Assembly (NCBI RefSeq): GCF_014207965.1
Contig: NZ_JACHLM010000003.1
Location: 496,001-560,000 of the forward strand
Reading direction: 5' to 3'
Length of the DNA: 64,000 bases
Source of the DNA: Brevundimonas bullata
Lineage (GTDB): Bacteria; Pseudomonadota; Alphaproteobacteria; Caulobacterales; Caulobacteraceae
Positions within the stretch are counted from its first letter, which is position 1. Every line of letters begins with the position of its first letter. The notes beneath the pieces are model-generated. The model saw only the letters and a program-made list of their open reading frames with translations, was not told the DNA's origin and did not search any database. This document shows, one piece after another, positions 62,709-64,000 of this stretch. Made by a program: the position numbers and the translations under genes.

Positions 62709-63736
62709 AGCGGGACCTCGGCTCGACGCTCGGCGCTGATCAGACCTGCCTCCAACACCTCTATCACCGCCACGGCCTCATGCGGCGGGACAGGATTGGG
62801 CGCACCGTCGCGGATCGCCCCGGCGATGGCGGCGTAATAGGCGGGATAGTCGCCAGGCGGTCCCGTCACGATCTCGCGCGCGCCGGTCGCGCCGTCCACT
62901 GCGACGCCGGGGCGAGAATCAACGCCCCAGCCCGCCACGCCGGGGGTCAGGCCCGATTTCAGTTGGTCTTCTTGCACGTCCAGCCCGTCCTTCCGCCAAC
63001 TGGCGCGTGCGCCGTGGACGACGAACCGGGCGTCGGCGGCAGGCGTGACCATGTCAGCGTGCAGGATGATCCGCTTGTCGGCATAGCGCAGCACGGCGTG
63101 AGCATAGTCGACCGCCTTGCCGCCCGGACGCATCACGGCCAGGTCGCAGGTCACGCCCAGAGGACGCCCGAACAGGACCAGAGCCTGATCGATCAGATGC
63201 GGCCCCAGATCGTACCAGACGCCCGCCCCCGGTCCGTCGCCCTCGCGCCAGCGATCGCGCACCTCGGGCCGCCAGCGATTGAAGCGGCTTTCGAAGCGCA
63301 CCACTGGTCCCAGACGGTCGTGGGCGAGCAGGCCCTGCAGCGTCAGGAAGTCGGCGTCCCAGCGACGATTGTGGAAGACAGACAGCATCGACCCGCGCGT
63401 GTCGGCCAGGGCCGCCAGCCGACGCGCCTCGGCGGCGGTCAAGGTGAAGGGCTTGTCGACCACTACGGCCTTGCCGGCGTTCAGCGCCGCCTCGGCCTGC
63501 GTCGCGTGCAGATCGTTCGGCGTCGCAAGGACAATCAGGTCGATGGCGGGATCGGCCAGGGCCTGATCGTAGGACGTCAGCACGCGCGCGTCGGGCCAGA
63601 CCTCGGCCACCGCCTCGGCCTGGCGACTGACCACCGCCTCCAGACGCAATTCAGGACAGGCGGCGATCAGCGGGGCGTGAAAGGTCCGCCCGGCGTAGCC
63701 GAAACCGACCAGCGCCGCCCGGACCGGATGGGTCAC
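62705..63736 (-). CDS. Gfo/Idh/MocA-family oxidoreductase
   Basis: A 343-residue NAD(P)-dependent sugar dehydrogenase-like protein. The Rossmann loop is AALVGFGYAGRTFHAPLI; the conserved EKP-type motif reads VVDKPFTL, and the substrate-side block is GVWYDLGPHLIDQALVLFG. This subtype resembles YdgJ-like enzymes. Start is probably GTG 63736, seven bases after the nrdB stop; longer frames overlap nrdB. Substrate unknown. Confidence 0.88.
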   Translation of the reverse strand: MTHPVRAALVGFGYAGRTFHAPLIAACPELRLEAVVSRQAEAVAEVWPDARVLTSYDQALADPAIDLIVLATPNDLHATQAEAALNAGKAVVVDKPFTLTAAEARRLAALADTRGSMLSVFHNRRWDADFLTLQGLLAHDRLGPVVRFESRFNRWRPEVRDRWREGDGPGAGVWYDLGPHLIDQALVLFGRPLGVTCDLAVMRPGGKAVDYAHAVLRYADKRIILHADMVTPAADARFVVHGARASWRKDGLDVQEDQLKSGLTPGVAGWGVDSRPGVAVDGATGAREIVTGPPGDYPAYYAAIAGAIRDGAPNPVPPHEAVAVIEVLEAGLISAERRAEVPL

Positions 63737-63741
63737 GCCGA

Positions 63742-64000
63742 TCAGCCCTCGGCGGTCTCGCGGCGCTTCATCATGGCGTCGAAGCTGTCCCAGACGCCGT
63801 CGGCGCCGTGCCACGAACCTTGCGTCGCCGCCTTGGAGTATTCGGTCGCGCGGGCCTCGAAGAAGTTGGCGTGTTCGACGCCCGACAGCAGGGACTGCAG
63901 CCAGGGCAGAGGGTTTTCCGTCACGCCGTAAACTTCCGGCAACTTCAGCTGACGCAGGCGCCAGTCGGCGATGAAGCGGATGTACTGTTTGATGTCATCC
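63742..64000 (-). CDS. nrdB: Ribonucleotide reductase beta subunit, C-terminal part
   Basis: The last 86 or so residues of the class I small subunit; the rest lies beyond the right edge. IRFIADWRLRQLKLPEVYG and ENPLPWLQSLLSGVEHANFFEARATEYSKA match the alpha-proteobacterial NrdB C-terminal region, ahead of the alpha-subunit-binding tail. The Gfo/Idh/MocA gene follows directly. Confidence 0.9.
   Translation of the reverse strand, partial: DDIKQYIRFIADWRLRQLKLPEVYGVTENPLPWLQSLLSGVEHANFFEARATEYSKAATQGSWHGADGVWDSFDAMMKRRETAEG

Overview
The window looks like a chromosome segment of a Caulobacterales bacterium, most likely Brevundimonas or a close relative. This is inferred from high GC with strong GC3 bias, densely packed genes, PhaR, a PutA/Lrp pair, a large TonB-dependent receptor, and the rpmH-rnpA-yidC-engB block. 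No rRNA, tRNA, CRISPR array, prophage or insertion sequence was seen.

Layout. 1-5.5 kb: end of a hemolysin III family gene, phaR, small proteins, a polyprenyl-phosphate sugar synthase facing an ArnT-like glycosyltransferase, and HMG-CoA lyase. 5.5-21 kb: a surface-polysaccharide island. A minus-strand run encodes two large glycosyltransferases, an HddA-like sugar kinase, an HddC-GmhB fusion and an AGE-family isomerase. An AT-richer 0.85-kb gap follows, then a two-domain methyltransferase and a glycosyltransferase. Facing these is a capsule ABC exporter operon (KpsM, KpsE, KpsT) ending in an unrecognised 284-residue protein. 21-26.7 kb: putA with divergent lrp/putR, a GT4 enzyme and a DUF805 membrane protein. 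26.8-30.6 kb: pstS and phnCDE. 30.9-38 kb: ornithine/lysine decarboxylase, a deoxyhypusine-synthase-like enzyme, a coupled secreted cassette (lipoprotein, class A acid phosphatase-like protein, beta-helix protein), and aguA/aguB. 38-43.5 kb: a TonB receptor with a strong Pho box, KpsS and an OmpA-family protein. 43.7-47.5 kb: SDR, thiolase, WYL regulator, GST. 47.5-51.4 kb: otsB, a GH15 enzyme and otsA. 51.6-55.6 kb: KpsF, a GT4 enzyme, KpsD and a small unknown protein. 55.6-64 kb: LLM oxidoreductase, engB, yidC, rnpA, rpmH, a VTT membrane protein, a histidine kinase, a secreted coiled-coil protein, a Gfo/Idh/MocA oxidoreductase and the end of nrdB.

How it works together. Three separated blocks (5.5-21 kb, 41 kb, 51.6-55 kb) together make most of one ABC-transporter-dependent capsule pathway: GDP-heptose-type precursor supply, Kdo supply (KpsF), a Kdo-linker transferase (KpsS), chain-building glycosyltransferases, a possible capping methyltransferase, and export (KpsM/T/E plus outer-membrane KpsD). 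KpsC and GmhA are not in the window. A second theme is phosphorus: PstS and the TonB receptor carry Pho-box-like sites near PhnCDE. A third is polyamines: ornithine and agmatine routes to putrescine plus a DHS-like enzyme that may make homospermidine.

The candidates most worth attention as new biology are the 284-residue protein in the capsule export operon, the 1015-residue glycosyltransferase with its long helical DUF4214-like tail, the secreted phosphatase/beta-helix cassette, and the hairpin over the ribosome-binding site of the decarboxylase gene.
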